From Diogma glabrata (lineage: Eukaryota > Arthropoda > Insecta > Diptera > Cylindrotomidae), in contig OY856188.1 of the NCBI GenBank assembly GCA_963693315.1, positions 250,809,394 to 250,873,393 of the forward strand: 64,000 bases of DNA. The letters run 5' to 3'. The notes below the pieces were generated by a model, which made no database searches, was not told the origin of the DNA, and was given only the letters and a program-made list of their open reading frames with translations. The translations under genes and the position numbers were made by a program. Shown in pieces: positions 1-11,589 of the stretch; positions within the stretch are counted from its first letter, which is position 1, and the number at the start of each line of letters is the position of its first letter.

Positions 1-1120
1 GCAGATTGAGCCTAGAGGGATTGTGTGATCAGACGACATCAATTTTTGGAGATACCGGACTCGATTTATTATATTTAACATGGTAGCATACGCATCAGTA
101 CAATTGCTTCGTCCTTTCCAGTACTCCAGGTTATAGACAGGTTTTTAATTATTATTTACGTTCAAAATGAAACCGACACGGTAATGTATTTTTGAAAAAG
201 TTTTCGTTAATTCTAAACAAAATTTAGTCACAGATAGTTGAAAATCATCGTTTTGCCCGATCCTAAGTACCATACTTCTTATTTTAGAATTTAGCAACAA
301 AGATGGTTGAGTGCTGAGTGCGTCAAATGTGATTGTTAATTCTAATAAAATCAAAGTAATTTGATTTCCAAAAGCCAAAGCCTTGCGATGTGTAACACAA
401 CCGATAGTGTTTAATTGTAAAGTGGAACCACAGCAACTTTTCAATTTGTGTTAATATAGGAGCTGATTTATCCGTGAGCCTCAAACCAAAAGTTTCTATT
501 ATTGTATTTCAAACAACTAATTTTGGTTTCACCACCACAATCAGTTCACCGATTTCAGTTAGTGGTACAAAACTAATACTATAAGGAATTAATAGAGAAT
601 TACAAAACATTTAGTTGACAACTCGACTATTAGCACTGACTTCTTGCCAAGGTTTGGCAACCATCGACACTTCTCCAGCTGTCCAACATGACAAAATTGA
701 GGGCAATATACAGCTCTGTCCTCCAAAAATTATCAATGCAAATTATTGCGCAGACTACTGCAAATTAAAAGTTGTCACAGTTTCTGATGTACATTCTATG
801 TACATTCAACATCAAGATTTTTCTTTAGATTTGATTATGTGCCAGCATGCCATTAAATTCCAGTTTCCACGTGATGCCATTATCTTGTTTAAACTCTAAA
901 GAGCCTTTGATGAAAACTGTTCGTGTAGGTGCTGGGTAAAATGCTTGAACTGGTTGTGAAATTGTGATAACCATCCACATTTTCCAAAACCCTTTAGACA
1001 TGAGTTATTTAAACTTCCGAATAAGTTGTCTCACCCCGAGTGTAAGGGTAACAAGAAAGTTATGACATCAAACCTTTCGGCCACTGTGTAAAATGGTATT
1101 ACGTGGTAATAGAAATATTA
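1..1120. other. No supported gene; anonymous AT-rich DNA
   Basis: Two open frames of 94-99 codons exist here (minus near 145-444, plus near 615-899). The plus one starts only at TTG. Neither shows a motif, signal peptide or splice context that I recognise. I see no RNA gene or clear repeat. It may hold old mobile DNA that I cannot name. Confidence 0.4.
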
Positions 1121-1124
1121 TGTT

Positions 1125-1400
1125 CCCGCTAAACTCCTGAGTGCATCTGTACCCTACAAGTCCTATTAGGGTAATCTGATGTGGGTCTCTTAGGTTATGA
1201 TTAACGTTTTTTAAATATATTTGGATGTGATTTCGTTTTACGTATTTTACGGTTTTCAGACGGGTAATCTGATCAGGGTCAAATATGTAACACCTTAGTA
1301 GGGTTTCGAACTAGGACAAAGCTGATCAGTACTCTATTTGATCCTTGGCCAATTTCTACTCGGAATGTTTATTATGGGGTAAAAACCTGAGATTCTGCAG
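1125..1400. repeat. Possible partial copy of palindromic repeat F
   Basis: This stretch shares scattered words with the F element at about 23.1-23.7 kb: GGGTAATCTGAT twice, CTGATCAGGGTC, CCTATTAGGG, and CTACTCGGAATGTTTAT, which resembles CTAGTCGGAATATTCG at the right end of F. Similarity is patchy and the match could be part of a broader family with the same GATCAGGG and CCGGATC words. No coding frame is visible. Confidence 0.35.
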
Positions 1401-3035
1401 GGTAACAACACTAGCAGCGTTAGGTGATGTTGTGGTAAAAATGTTGAAGGAAAAAACGCTTATATATGCTTATTTATGCGTAACCATAAAGATTTAGTAG
1501 CCCCTCAAAACCAACACAAGTTGCGTTTCCATTTATGAGCTCTCTTTATATTACTTATTTTTTTGATAATGGAGCAAGTATCTGTTTTGGATCAAGTGGT
1601 TTGTTATTTAAACTTGTTAAAAAGTTGTTTTGAAAACAAATAAAATATGACCCATTCTTTCATTGGAATTATTACGGATTAATTACAACAACAACGTCAA
1701 AAGCTGTAACCGGAAAGTCGATTAGATAAGTACACACTGTAAATAGTGGCAAAAAACAATAAGGCATTTTAACCTAAAAAAGTCATCAAAAACATCGGCT
1801 GGCGACTCATACAAGCAGACATTCTGAAGCACGTGATACGCATATTGGCTACAAAAACGTGCACTGTGCAAGCTTGCTTGTTTTTCACGCAGCAAAGCAA
1901 GCAGTATTATACAATTTATAATAGTTATATTTAGCAATTTTGCACCTACTAGAAAATTCAAAAAACCCCTTGGAAATCAAGTTATGAAACGGTACCGGTT
2001 CTAATATCTAAAAGGCACTCTAAGGGTTGAAATATTCTACTGGGTAGTCGATTAACCCCATTTGAGTTGGATCACATACATCATTCCTTTTTTGGGCAAC
2101 CCAAAACATATGAGATCATATCCTGTTTTTGAAAAACAAAGATATTTAATAATAAAACTAGTACTTACGTTCCCTTGGCTCTTGCCGCAATTTGAAGCAT
2201 TATACATAATAAAAAACACTTGTTGTTACGCAAAATAAAAAGATTTTTATGATTTTTATAACACATAAAAAAAATAAGCATAACTCTATAAACAGATTGA
2301 ACAATAATACATATATAAAATATTTTTCTATAAATTAGAAAAATAGAATAGTTTATCAGTTTAAAAAACATAAATTTAAAATTTACTTACAAAACTGGCT
2401 GCAAAACCGTTTTAAAATTAAAGAAAAGTCTAAACTAGAGGTATGATCTCCAATTTATCAAATAAATTGTGATTCCGGCGAAAAATTTTATATTGGCCAA
2501 ACAAGCAGAAAGTTCCTCAACAGATTTTTGTAACATTTGCCTAATACAAAAAACATCTTTAATATAAAATCAATTTTTGCTCCTTGAACATTTTGAACAC
2601 CTTGAACATTAATGAAAATCAATTATATATAAGTTTTAACATTAATTTTAAGTGTAAGAATATTGTAACAAATGTCCTGTCATGTATTCCATGGATGAAT
2701 TGTAGTAACATATAATTTAAAAGACGCTACGATATTTTTTTTTAATAACTATGGTTTAATTCTTATATTTTATACAATTTAATTATAAAATATGAAGGGG
2801 CTGAAATCTCACAGCTCTGAGATATCAAGACTTCGGTCTGGATAAAGGATTTTGATATAGTTTTCGGCAAAAAAACTTTCACGAGGACATGGTTTTTAGT
2901 TTGGGCAGTGATGTATATAAAACATAACTCTTTGTTAAAGTATAAGTATTTTTTATCTCTATTTAAAAATTTATGACAAAACTAACACGAAACATCAATA
3001 CGTTGCCGGAAAATTATAATCAAAGTTCCAAAAAT
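1400..3035. other. AT-rich DNA without recognisable gene
   Basis: I find no coding frame with recognisable protein features, no tRNA-like box pair and no clear duplicate elsewhere in the window. Minus frames at 1722-1961 and 2165-2371 are hydrophobic low-complexity translations of AT-rich DNA. Confidence 0.4.
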
Positions 3036-3039
3036 ATTG

Positions 3040-3785
3040 TTAAATTAAATAAAATCAAACTTTTTCAAAATTCCAAAAATATTCCAAAAATTAGAATGAA
3101 ATCAAATATTTAAACTTTTTCTAAATTCCGATAATATTCCAAAAATTCTTAAAAATTCAAACTTTTCCAAAATTCTGAAAATTTTGCAAAAATTATTACA
3201 AATCAAAAATTAAAACATTTTTTGAAAATCCAAAAATTATTATAAAATAAAAAAATTTAAATTTTTCAAAATTCTAAGAATATTCCAAAAATTCTTACAA
3301 AATGAAACTTTTTCTAAATTCCAATAATAATCCAAAAATTCTTAAAAATTCAAACTTTTTCCAAAATTCTAAAAATATTGCAAAAATTATTACAAAATCA
3401 AAAATTGAAAATTTTTTCAAAATTCCAAAAATTATAATAAAATCAGAAATTAAAAATTTTTCAAAATTCTAAGAATATTCCAAAAATTCTTACAAAATGA
3501 AACTTTTTCTAAATTCCAATAATAATCCAAAAATTCTTAAAAATTCAAACTTTTTCCAAAATTCTAAAAATATTGCAAAAATTATTACAAAATCAAAAAT
3601 TGAAAATTTTTTCAAAATTCCAAAAATTATAATAAAATCAGAAATTAAAAATTTTTCAAAATTCTAAAAATATTCCAAAAATTCTTACAAAATCAAAAAT
3701 TAAAACTTTTTCCGAAATTCTAAAAATATTGCAAAAATTATTACAAAATCAATAATACAAACTTTTTCAAAACTCCAAAAACTAG
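3040..3785. repeat. 195-bp higher-order tandem repeat made of ~49-bp subunits
   Basis: The word ATTCTAAGAA begins at 3271 and again at 3466, and the related ATTCTAAAAA at 3661, so the period is 195 bp. Each 195-bp unit is four related subunits of about 44-56 bp, each built on AAAATTC(T/C)...CAAAAATT(C/A)TTA. Two full units (3271-3465, 3466-3660) are nearly identical; flanking units are more diverged and the array fades at both sides. Three diverged subunits of the same type, in opposite orientation, end the A element at 27.42-27.58 kb, which links the array to element A. The regular spacing is not CRISPR-like because there are no unique spacers. Confidence 0.85.
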
Positions 3786-4155
3786 GAATGGCCCAGTGAC
3801 CGAAACTCCATTGTAAATAGAAATTGCAAAAAAACCTCCAACAAAATAGTTACAACACATTATTTCAGAGTTTGATTTTTTGATATAATTGATTTTGAAT
3901 TGTGAAACAAATAACTTTTTAGAAAAAAAAAACAAAATAACCGAACAAAAACTCAAAAAACACAACTATCACATTTTTGCCATTTTTTCTGAAAAAATCG
4001 TCAAAATTAAAAAAAAAAAGTATTTTTCAGCACATCTACTACACAAGACCTTTCCTACAATATACATATTGCCAGACTTTTATTGGAGCAAATATTTTAA
4101 AATTGTACCGCAAAAATTATGCTTGCGTATTTATATATAGATATTTCAAAAACTA
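3786..4155. other. Linker between tandem array and element A, no gene
   Basis: AT-rich with many A runs; open frames near 3741-3965 (minus) and 3889-4258 (plus) are lysine- and phenylalanine-rich low-complexity translations. It has no counterpart in the second A copy, so it may be an insertion within the element. Confidence 0.35.
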
Positions 4156-4916
4156 TAACAAATTCAAAAATTTCCATGTCCAATTTCATTTTCAATTACA
4201 TTTACGTCATAAAAACAGCTACATTTTTTTTCCAAAAACTTGGCTAAAAAATAAATGAAATCATTTTTTGACACACTTGACAACATTTTTTGACAAACTT
4301 ATAATGCCATAATTCTCAATAATAATAATAAAATTTCATTTCAAACAATTTTATTTTTTTCCAAAAAATTGGGTATAAAAATAAATAAAAATCTTTCTTT
4401 TGACACACTTGACAACATTTTTTTGACAAACTTATAATGCACTAATCTAGTTTTTAATCTCACATACCAATTTTAAGTGATTACGAATAGGAACATAAAA
4501 TTTGAAGAAATCTTGATGGTAGGGATCAAGATTTCTCCAAATTTAATGTTCCTACTCGTAATCATTTAAAATGAACGTTTTTAAGCCAAAAATATGAAAA
4601 TTTGCTATATTTGACACACACAATGATTTTTTTGACACACTTTCGGTACAGTTATCGAACACAGCGTCCTTTCGAACCTGTCCATTGTGTATACCTATTT
4701 TTAGAAAAAAAAATTTGAAATCCCTCCAGCGGTTTTCCATGCAGCGTAGGTAATGACGGACGGACGACCGGCCTACAGACAGACACACATTTTTTTTTTT
4801 GCTTTTTTAGAATCAGTAGGTCCTAAAACGTCGAGAAACGCCAAAAAAAGTGGGGGTAAGAATTTCAATTTGAGCTCATGAATGTAATACTGAGGTCTTT
4901 CAGACCGAAGTAATTA
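4156..4916 (-). mobile_element. Element A, copy 1 (non-autonomous repeat)
   Basis: The sequence is repeated in opposite orientation at 26.95-27.59 kb. Shared parts include a conserved end with the mini-hairpin GGTCTTTCAGACC (4894-4906), the block with GACGTTTTAGGACCTACTG, and two tandem blocks around TTGACAAACTTATAATGC. Copy 1 also has an internal stretch (about 4575-4800) missing from copy 2; it carries an A/C/G-rich GACGGACGGACGACCGG tract of a kind common in insect interspersed repeats. There is no coding capacity. A subterminal hairpin plus an adjoining minisatellite resembles Helentron-associated repeats, but I could not establish that class; a MITE is the alternative. Confidence 0.7.
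4471..4571. repeat. Long near-perfect hairpin inside element A
   Basis: The left arm (from TTTTAAGTGATTACGA) and right arm (ending TCGTAATCATTTAAAA) pair over more than 40 bp with few mismatches. The loop is only a few bases, around GGTAGG near 4519. The second A copy has just one arm of this hairpin. Confidence 0.85.
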
Positions 4917-5214
4917 TAAAAAAAAAATTGATTAAAAACACCCAAATAGAGATACCAAAATTTATCTCAAATACTCAATTAATTCTACTACAAGTTAACT
5001 ATTGTTTTGTTTAACAATTAAAGTTTAGCTTAAAATGACTTTAATCAGATTTTCCTGTTTCGGTCTCGGCATTATTTTCTTACCAACAAAAACGGAGCAA
5101 TCAAAATTGGAATCGAACAGAGCTGATAGAGGGATATGAAAAACGGAACCATTAGCAACAGTGTCACAGGTTTCTACATAATTACACTTAATCTACCTAT
5201 AAACCTAGTTTAAC
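4917..5214. other. Anonymous AT-rich spacer
   Basis: Nothing recognised between element A and the RTE-like relic. Confidence 0.3.
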
Positions 5215-5665
5215 TTGCCTTCGATCATACAGAGGTACTGATGTGCTTGTTATATATATTGATAAGTGCAAGATACAAATTACCTTCCAATTATTTGAAA
5301 TGAAGACGATATACCACAATTTCAACGGCTTTAACATCCTGAAACTCTGAGTAGATATCAGGAACAAGTATAATACCGAACTCAGAACAGCAAAGCATCT
5401 CTCAAAAAATTACTACAAGAATATAGACAGACTATATATACCCAACACTCATCACAATCGGAAAATGCGGCCCCACGTACTTAACAAATAAAACCTGAGA
5501 AGAAATGGATAACAAGAAAAACTCTTGAATATCTATGCATCAGAAAAACCAAAGTAAAACTCCTCGTAAGGTGATGAGATTTTTTCTATTTTTATCTATT
5601 ACAGTAGATTCATTTAATGCTGCCATTAACAAGCTAAAGAATAATAAAGCAGCAAGCAACAGAAA
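5215..5665 (+). pseudogene. RTE-like non-LTR retrotransposon relic, fragment 1
   Basis: Fragment of the same APE-type retrotransposon as the longer relic at 9.1-11.0 kb. It matches the end of the endonuclease domain (TCGATCATACAGAGGTACTG versus the same phrase at 10146), the linker (CTGAGTAGATATCAGGAA in both) and the start of the reverse transcriptase region, read as VDSFNAAINKLKNNKAASN where the other copy has VEAAIRKLKNGQSPG. Frame shifts and stops break it throughout. Like the longer copy it lacks the catalytic SDH at the end of the endonuclease. It is inactive DNA, and the 87-codon open frame at 5535-5798 is only a remnant of the RT part. Confidence 0.75.
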
Positions 5666-5799
5666 ATCAAATTGTGTCTTATGTTTAAAACATTTGATTT
5701 GTTGCAATATGAAACCAAGAACAATTACCTACAGTACAGGACTCATGTTTCCATTACAAACAAGTTTTCGAACTATCGTAGCCAGGCTATGCTTATGAA

Positions 5800-8049
5800 C
5801 AGCATACTGAATGTTCGTTAATGTTGAACTGGCTCGACTCAGCAAAGTATTTTATTAGTGATTTAATTTTCAAATGAATCATGAATTTACGACTCCACTT
5901 TGGCTGCAAAGTTATCAAGTTCATTAAATCTAACGGGAGTATATAGCTTGGTCATGTAGGCATTTCCTCATTAGAAAAAATGATGACAAGTGTCCCAAAA
6001 ACAATCAGAGGCAGACAGAGATGTCAAAACTGAAATCAATTAGCTATGCAAATTAAATTTTACATTGAATTTCAGCGACCGAACCATAAGTGTTAAACTG
6101 TCGTCTCCGTCATTTTCTGAATTTTCCTAAATTAACAATAATTAGTTTATTTACGATGGATTACAAAACTACGATGTGAATGATTAGAAATTGTTTAGAA
6201 AAATAAAATAAATCCATTGTATATATGCTCTCAGTTTCTCAAAGTCGATGCCAATTTCCGTAGCCAAAACAACATAAAATACATTAGCCCTATTTGCAAT
6301 TTTGTTTTTAGAATGCATACTCAGCTAATTTCTTTAAGACAATTCCGATAAAATGAATAATTTTCTCATCTTATTTCCTATGAATTAACAAACAACAATC
6401 ATGTTACATTACTACAAAGTTTTTGAACTCTCATGTTTCATATATATATTCTTCATGTTTTTGAATAAATGGAAAATAAAACACAATTTATTTAAATTTC
6501 TATTTATTATTTATTTTGTAATTTATATCCATGTAAAGAAAAATTATTCGTACATAAAATGTCCATAACTTCAGACTTACTTTTGGTTATAGATTTTTGT
6601 TCAAAGTGTTGAAATGGAATTATTAGGCAAATTTGAAGAATTATGATTATAATTATTTCTAATTTTATTATTAGTATTCACTTCAGGAAAAGAAAATACT
6701 CAAAAAAAAATATAAATCTGAAATTAAGGGATTTAATTACGTATTGTTTTCTAGAATTTGAATTGTTGCCATCTCTATAATTCTGAATAATCTAATCGTA
6801 AAATGTGAATAGTAAATATCTCATGTAAGCTTTGTATTGATTATTTTTACAAAAACCATCAATGAAGTGATGTCAATGAAGTCAATCATAAGAGATCAAA
6901 AAAATGTTTCATCCCAGCCACAACAAAAAAATTAGAACAAAATAATAAAAATAAGGACTAAAGTCACGGTAACAAAATATTAACGCTATTTCATAAATTC
7001 CGTTACATTCTAAAGAAGTTTAAATAATACAATAAAGCTATCTCAAACAGTAAGAGCCGTTGGCCATCTCATATTCCTAACTATAAGCATCTAATAACAT
7101 ATTTTTTTTATGTTTTTGTTCTGTCCATTATTTGCGTTACACAACTTTTTTATTATGTTTTCCTATGTTCCCAATTCTATCATTTCATAATCTTAACATT
7201 CATTTTCCTTTTTTTTTCTTTTGTAGAAATCTATTTCACCCAAACTATTTTTATTTTATTTTTTCTCTATAATCTTCTACCACCAATATGAGTAGATTAC
7301 ATGTCAGCTCGCGTATTATTTTTGTTCAACTGCAGAACCTGAAAATAAACTACTTCTCACTCATTCCTTAGAAAATAAGAAAACGTGGAAATAAACTCTA
7401 TATTCAGTGAGTGGTCGGGTTGGTCTTTAGTTACATATATTTGTTTTTTTTACTTTGAATGGTTGGTTGTTTTATTTACTTCCTTTTTCTTGTTGTTTTT
7501 TATTTTACTGTATATTTGGCGCAGTTCTAAGTGCTTTGTATGTTATTGCTTTTCATTTTTCAAAACTTTCTAATTGTGGCGATGTGATGCGAGCGAGCTT
7601 TGATGTTTTTTATCTGACAACAAAAAGAAAACAAAACAAAACAAAGATTGTTTGAAGTTGGATTAACTGTCAGTTAGATGAATTGATATGAATTTATATA
7701 AAAAATATTATTTGTTTGTTGTTATAAGAATTGAAGTTCAACCATTATTTCTTGGATGGTTTTATATGAGTAGTTTGAGTAAATTATATTGCATTTTTGT
7801 TATATGTAGTTTATGATACTGGACTGGAGATTATGAACGGTCATTTCATAAATGTGAGTTGAGATTATTCTGTTGCCGAAATTACATAAATTTTAAAAAG
7901 AACGTAGATTAGAAACTTTGACATGACTTTAAGGTTATAAAATAGGGAAGAGGTTGTTGAAATTCTGATATAAAAGGTGGTATCCGCTAAAATAGGATTG
8001 TTTTGTTTGGGGATGTTCGACGGGCCTGTTCTTAGGCTGAAATTATTAA
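5800..8049. other. AT-rich intergenic or intronic DNA
   Basis: Long poly-A/T stretches and tetranucleotide-like runs dominate. Hydrophobic frames near 7385-7655 are translations of T-rich DNA. There is no repeat shared with the rest of the window that I can see. An exon of a host gene too short to recognise cannot be excluded. Confidence 0.35.
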
Positions 8050-8059
8050 AATTACGTTA

Positions 8060-8630
8060 GTAACCCAGTAAGTGAGCATTCACGAGCTTGACGACTAAGC
8101 ATTCTAGCTTCTTTTAAACCGCTAAACAGTCTCACCAAGACTAGTTTCCCCACCTTCATAGTTTCTTTAAAACTTCTAAATCTTTTCGATAAAGGCCGTT
8201 TGATGATTTGATGATTTGTATTTGACTTCGGAAATAACTTCTGTTTGGTCTATTGTTAGCATTCATGCAAGCTGAGTAGAAATTTGGTTTTCACAAGTTA
8301 GAGCTTAGGTAACGTGCTTTTAATAGATCGTTTTAAGCAATCTTTAGAAGTCTTATAGAAGCTATTAAAAATGTGACACAAAAATTACAATATTTATTAT
8401 ATTTCTACTTTTTTTTAACGTAATTATTGTTATTGCTATGTTTTTATACAGTGTTTTAATTTAAGTTTTTGTTTACGCTCGCATCAAGATTCGAACTCGG
8501 TTCACTTCCATCGTTTGTCCTGCACGCTATCCAATCAGTTAATTTAAATGTTAAGAAGAAGCTGAATATGATTGATAGTGGTTACAATAACAATGACTTC
8601 TATAAGACTTCTATACAGATTCTGTAAAAT
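8060..8630 (+). mobile_element. Fold-back element D, partial copy (left arm)
   Basis: About 570 bp are colinear with 27.69-28.25 kb in the same orientation. Shared landmarks are CTAGCTTCTTTTAAACC near the start, AGCAATCTTTAGAAGT, the phrase TAAGTTTTTGTTTACG, and the tRNA-like block. No second arm follows, so this copy is truncated. The element has no coding capacity here. Confidence 0.75.
8476..8538 (-). pseudogene. tRNA-derived sequence in element D
   Basis: On the minus strand the block reads TTGGATAGCGTGCAGGAC (A-box-like D arm) followed about 25 bases later by GAGTTCGAATCTTG (B-box-like T arm). These are internal pol III promoter signatures in tRNA order, but the acceptor stem does not pair, so this is a relic. 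The same block is kept at 28.11-28.17 kb in the other D copy. Confidence 0.55.
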
Positions 8631-8639
8631 AATATTTTA

Positions 8640-9105
8640 CATATCTTTTTTTATCTCTTTTTTTGATTCAAAAATTTTAGGTATAATAACATTAAGAAAT
8701 GCGAAATTAAGGGTGGCGAAAATCCGAAATTCTACGTCCACGCCGTGCTACCTGGGTAATGCTAACAGAATTAGGTTGGTGTAATTGAGAGGGGCAGAGT
8801 AAATACTGCTTATGATTCTGCGAATCATTCTCCGAACTCAATGATTCTGCACCATGGCGTATTATTGGCGCCATAAGACCAATGCAAGTCTAGCGTCTGT
8901 TCTCCATGTTAGGGACGGCTTGGAGCGGGCGTCTGTCTTGGGGCAAGCTGCTCGCTATATAAACGTATAAAAAGGTTGTTTCCTGAACATTTGGGTTGGG
9001 CGAAGGGCTAAACCCCCATTTCCGTAAAACATTATTTGTCATAAATTCTGTACACTGGCCTCGGATTATCTCAAACTTATTTCAAGAACGAAAATGTACT
9101 CGGAA
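8640..9105 (+). other. Likely leader of the RTE-like relic
   Basis: From about 8800 the base composition becomes more GC-rich than the surroundings (for example GGACGGCTTGGAGCGGGCG at 8912-8930). It runs directly into the endonuclease frame, so I take it as the 5' untranslated part of that retrotransposon. No open frame with recognisable protein is present. Confidence 0.4.
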
Positions 9106-10990
9106 AGTGTAACCGGACTACGATTTAAAAATGGGAATCTGGAACGTGCTAAGCCTTAGCAGACCAAGAGATCTACTAAAACTTACAAACCAAATTGATA
9201 GCTAACCACTAGACATAGTGGCATTACAAGAACTAAGATGGAAAGGGAGTGGAATCCACGAAACAGCCAAGGGATACACCCTCTACTATTGCGGTCATGA
9301 AAACGGAGGAGAATTTCTCATACATCGTCGCGTGAATCACCACTGCCGTGCTAAACACAAAGGGCGTATCTTGAATTTTTGATATTTCGAGATGTTAACA
9401 CTTTTTAATTTTCAAGTTTCACAGTCAAACTAATCAAAACATTGTTTTTAGTCAAAAAAATTTCAAAAATTGGTTAATGTTATAAAATATTAATTATTGG
9501 ATAATTAAATAGTAAATTTGATACTTTTAAAGCAGATACGGTATATATAAAAGAGTAATTTTTGAATGGCAAAATTAATTAAACGGTTTAATTATTTGAT
9601 AACAATGTTCATCGACTGTTATTATATCATCTTAGATGCATAACTCATTTTTGACGAAAAAGCAAGATACAGCCTTTGTGCTTAGTACGGCAGAACATGT
9701 TATCGACTTTTGCCCAATTAATATGCTGTTATGCACAATAAGAATCCGCACGCAAAAATTTAATGTAACGTTCACTAATGTTCATGCACCTACTGAAAAC
9801 AAAGTAAGTGACATTAAAGACCTGTTCTTTCTAGAACTCGAAGAAGTCATCAATAACATCTCGCGGTACGATAGAAAAACCGTGGTAGGTAACTTCAATG
9901 CTCAAATTGTTAGAAGTGCAGAACTTAAAACACATATCGGCCCTAACAGCTTGCATCATACCAGCAACAATAACGGCTTTCGCGCAGCTGAACTTGCTAT
10001 GAAGCATGATCTAGTAATTCCTAGCACTTTCTTACCTCCTAAGAGAATCCACAACGCAAAGCGGAAATCAAACGATGGAAGAACTGCAAATCAAATCGAT
10101 CGTGTCATGATTTCTAAGAGACACTCTACAAGTGTAACTGAAGTTCGATCATACAGAGGTGCTGATATGCTTGTCATCTTGATTTACAAGTGTAAGTTGT
10201 CATCTGTATTTAATAGACAAGCAAAAAAGACCGTGCGCTGGAATGTCGAAGCATTTAAACACCCGGAAACGCTGAGTAGATATCAGGAAATAGTAACGCA
10301 AAGCATAGAAGATCATGACATCCCATCTGAGATTCCATTAAACATACAAGAAGAATGGCAAACGCTTCAATCAACCGTTAAATCCGCAGCTCAAACTACA
10401 ATCGGAAAATGACCACCGAAATCCCGTAACGAATGGTATGATAACGAGTGCCGCGAAAACGTTGAGTAAATGATTAACAAGGAACACTCGAAGCTCTCAA
10501 ACTGATTATCTATGTGCCAGAAAAGCCTCATCAAAACTCCTACGGAAAAAGAAACGCGAACACAGCTGAAGAGCTGTATTGCAAACATCAACCAACATGC
10601 GGCTAATGAAAATTCGAAGGAGCGCTTTGCCAATGCGCGGAATCTGACAACAAATTTCTACCCAAGATCCACAGTCATCAAAAATGAAAACAAATGAACG
10701 TGATGTGCTGACAGTGTGGCGATCCCACTTTCAAGACTTATTGAATAGAACGAATGAAGTTCATATTATTCAAGCAATTGCTTGAATAAGATGAACTCCG
10801 AAAATGAAAAGCTCCGTCAATTGAGGAGATTTTTGTTCCTTACCCAACAATTGAAAAAGTGGAAGCCGCCATCAGAAAACTAAAAAATGGTCAATCACCA
10901 GGTATCGAATCCCTGCAGAACTATTTAAAAAAAGCCATCGATGGATTCCGAAATGTATCAGTCGGTGAGAACATTTTGTATCAGATTTAC
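9106..10990 (+). pseudogene. RTE-like non-LTR retrotransposon relic, fragment 2 (APE endonuclease and start of RT)
   Basis: Encodes parts of an apurinic-like endonuclease and the beginning of a reverse transcriptase. The first part reads GIWNVLSL and LQELRW (the catalytic Asn and Glu motifs) at about 9130-9245. An AT-rich insertion of roughly 270 bp (about 9365-9640) follows. The frame 9636-10412 then carries NVHAPTENK, VVGNFNAQI, NQIDRVM and EVRSYRGAD. The catalytic GDFNA motif has Asp changed to Asn, and the final SDH is absent: GAD runs straight into LVILIYK. The RT start appears near 10850-10920 (VEAAIRKLKNGQSPG), after which it is truncated. The family includes insect ORFs often mislabelled craniofacial development protein 2-like. 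It cannot be active. Confidence 0.85.
10759..10796. repeat. 38-bp near-perfect palindrome
   Basis: GTTCAT..TTATTCAAGCAATT on one side and its reverse complement on the other, with one mismatch pair. It sits inside the decayed RT region and looks like a local inverted duplication. Confidence 0.8.
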
Positions 10991-11585
10991 GACTGTGGAG
11001 TGAAGTCCGTACGGCTGTATTAATTTACATTTCCTACAGTTTTTCAGTTGAGTTTTATTGTAACACAGATGTTTATTGCAAACATGAGTATATGTTTGTT
11101 GAAATTATTTAATAAAACTTGGGGTTTGAACCCTTAGGTTTGAACCTAAAACTCTTAGTTCTCGACAAATCATACCACAATTATTCTGCGTTGTTGCTGC
11201 CATCATTGCTGAACAAGCTACTATATGGCAAACGCGCGCTTCTATTTTCACGTTTCATTTTATTTTCTCGTGCGTGTTAAACCTGTTGCTTTTACACACC
11301 TATCTGCGTATATTGCTCTCTATTACGTTTTTATTCGTGGAAAAGTGAAATACAAAGGTGTGGATAACAAAAAGTAAGTCTCACACAGTATAATACATTG
11401 GTATATGTGCGCTCTAGTGCAGTATTGATTTGAATCAAAGTATAAACGCTGCCGCAGTGAATACATATTTTTGTAGAATGTATACGACGATACAATTGGT
11501 CGGTCGTGATTTCACTGTAATGGTAAATATACAATGCTATATATGGAATTTAAAGCTATGGAATTGATCAAAAACGACGGATCGG
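10991..11585. other. No recognisable gene
   Basis: AT-rich sequence after the RTE-like relic. A short direct duplication occurs near 11127-11147 (GGTTTGAACCCTTA, GGTTTGAACCTAAA). The minus frame at 11331-11534 has no recognisable features. Confidence 0.3.
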
Positions 11586-11589
11586 TGAA

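Noticed and set aside
145..899. Two frames of 94-99 codons near the window start as possible genes
   Set aside because: One starts at TTG, no motif or splice context is seen, and length is expected by chance in this much sequence.
3040..3785. CRISPR-like regular spacing
   Set aside because: Repeats are contiguous with no unique spacers, and the DNA is eukaryotic.
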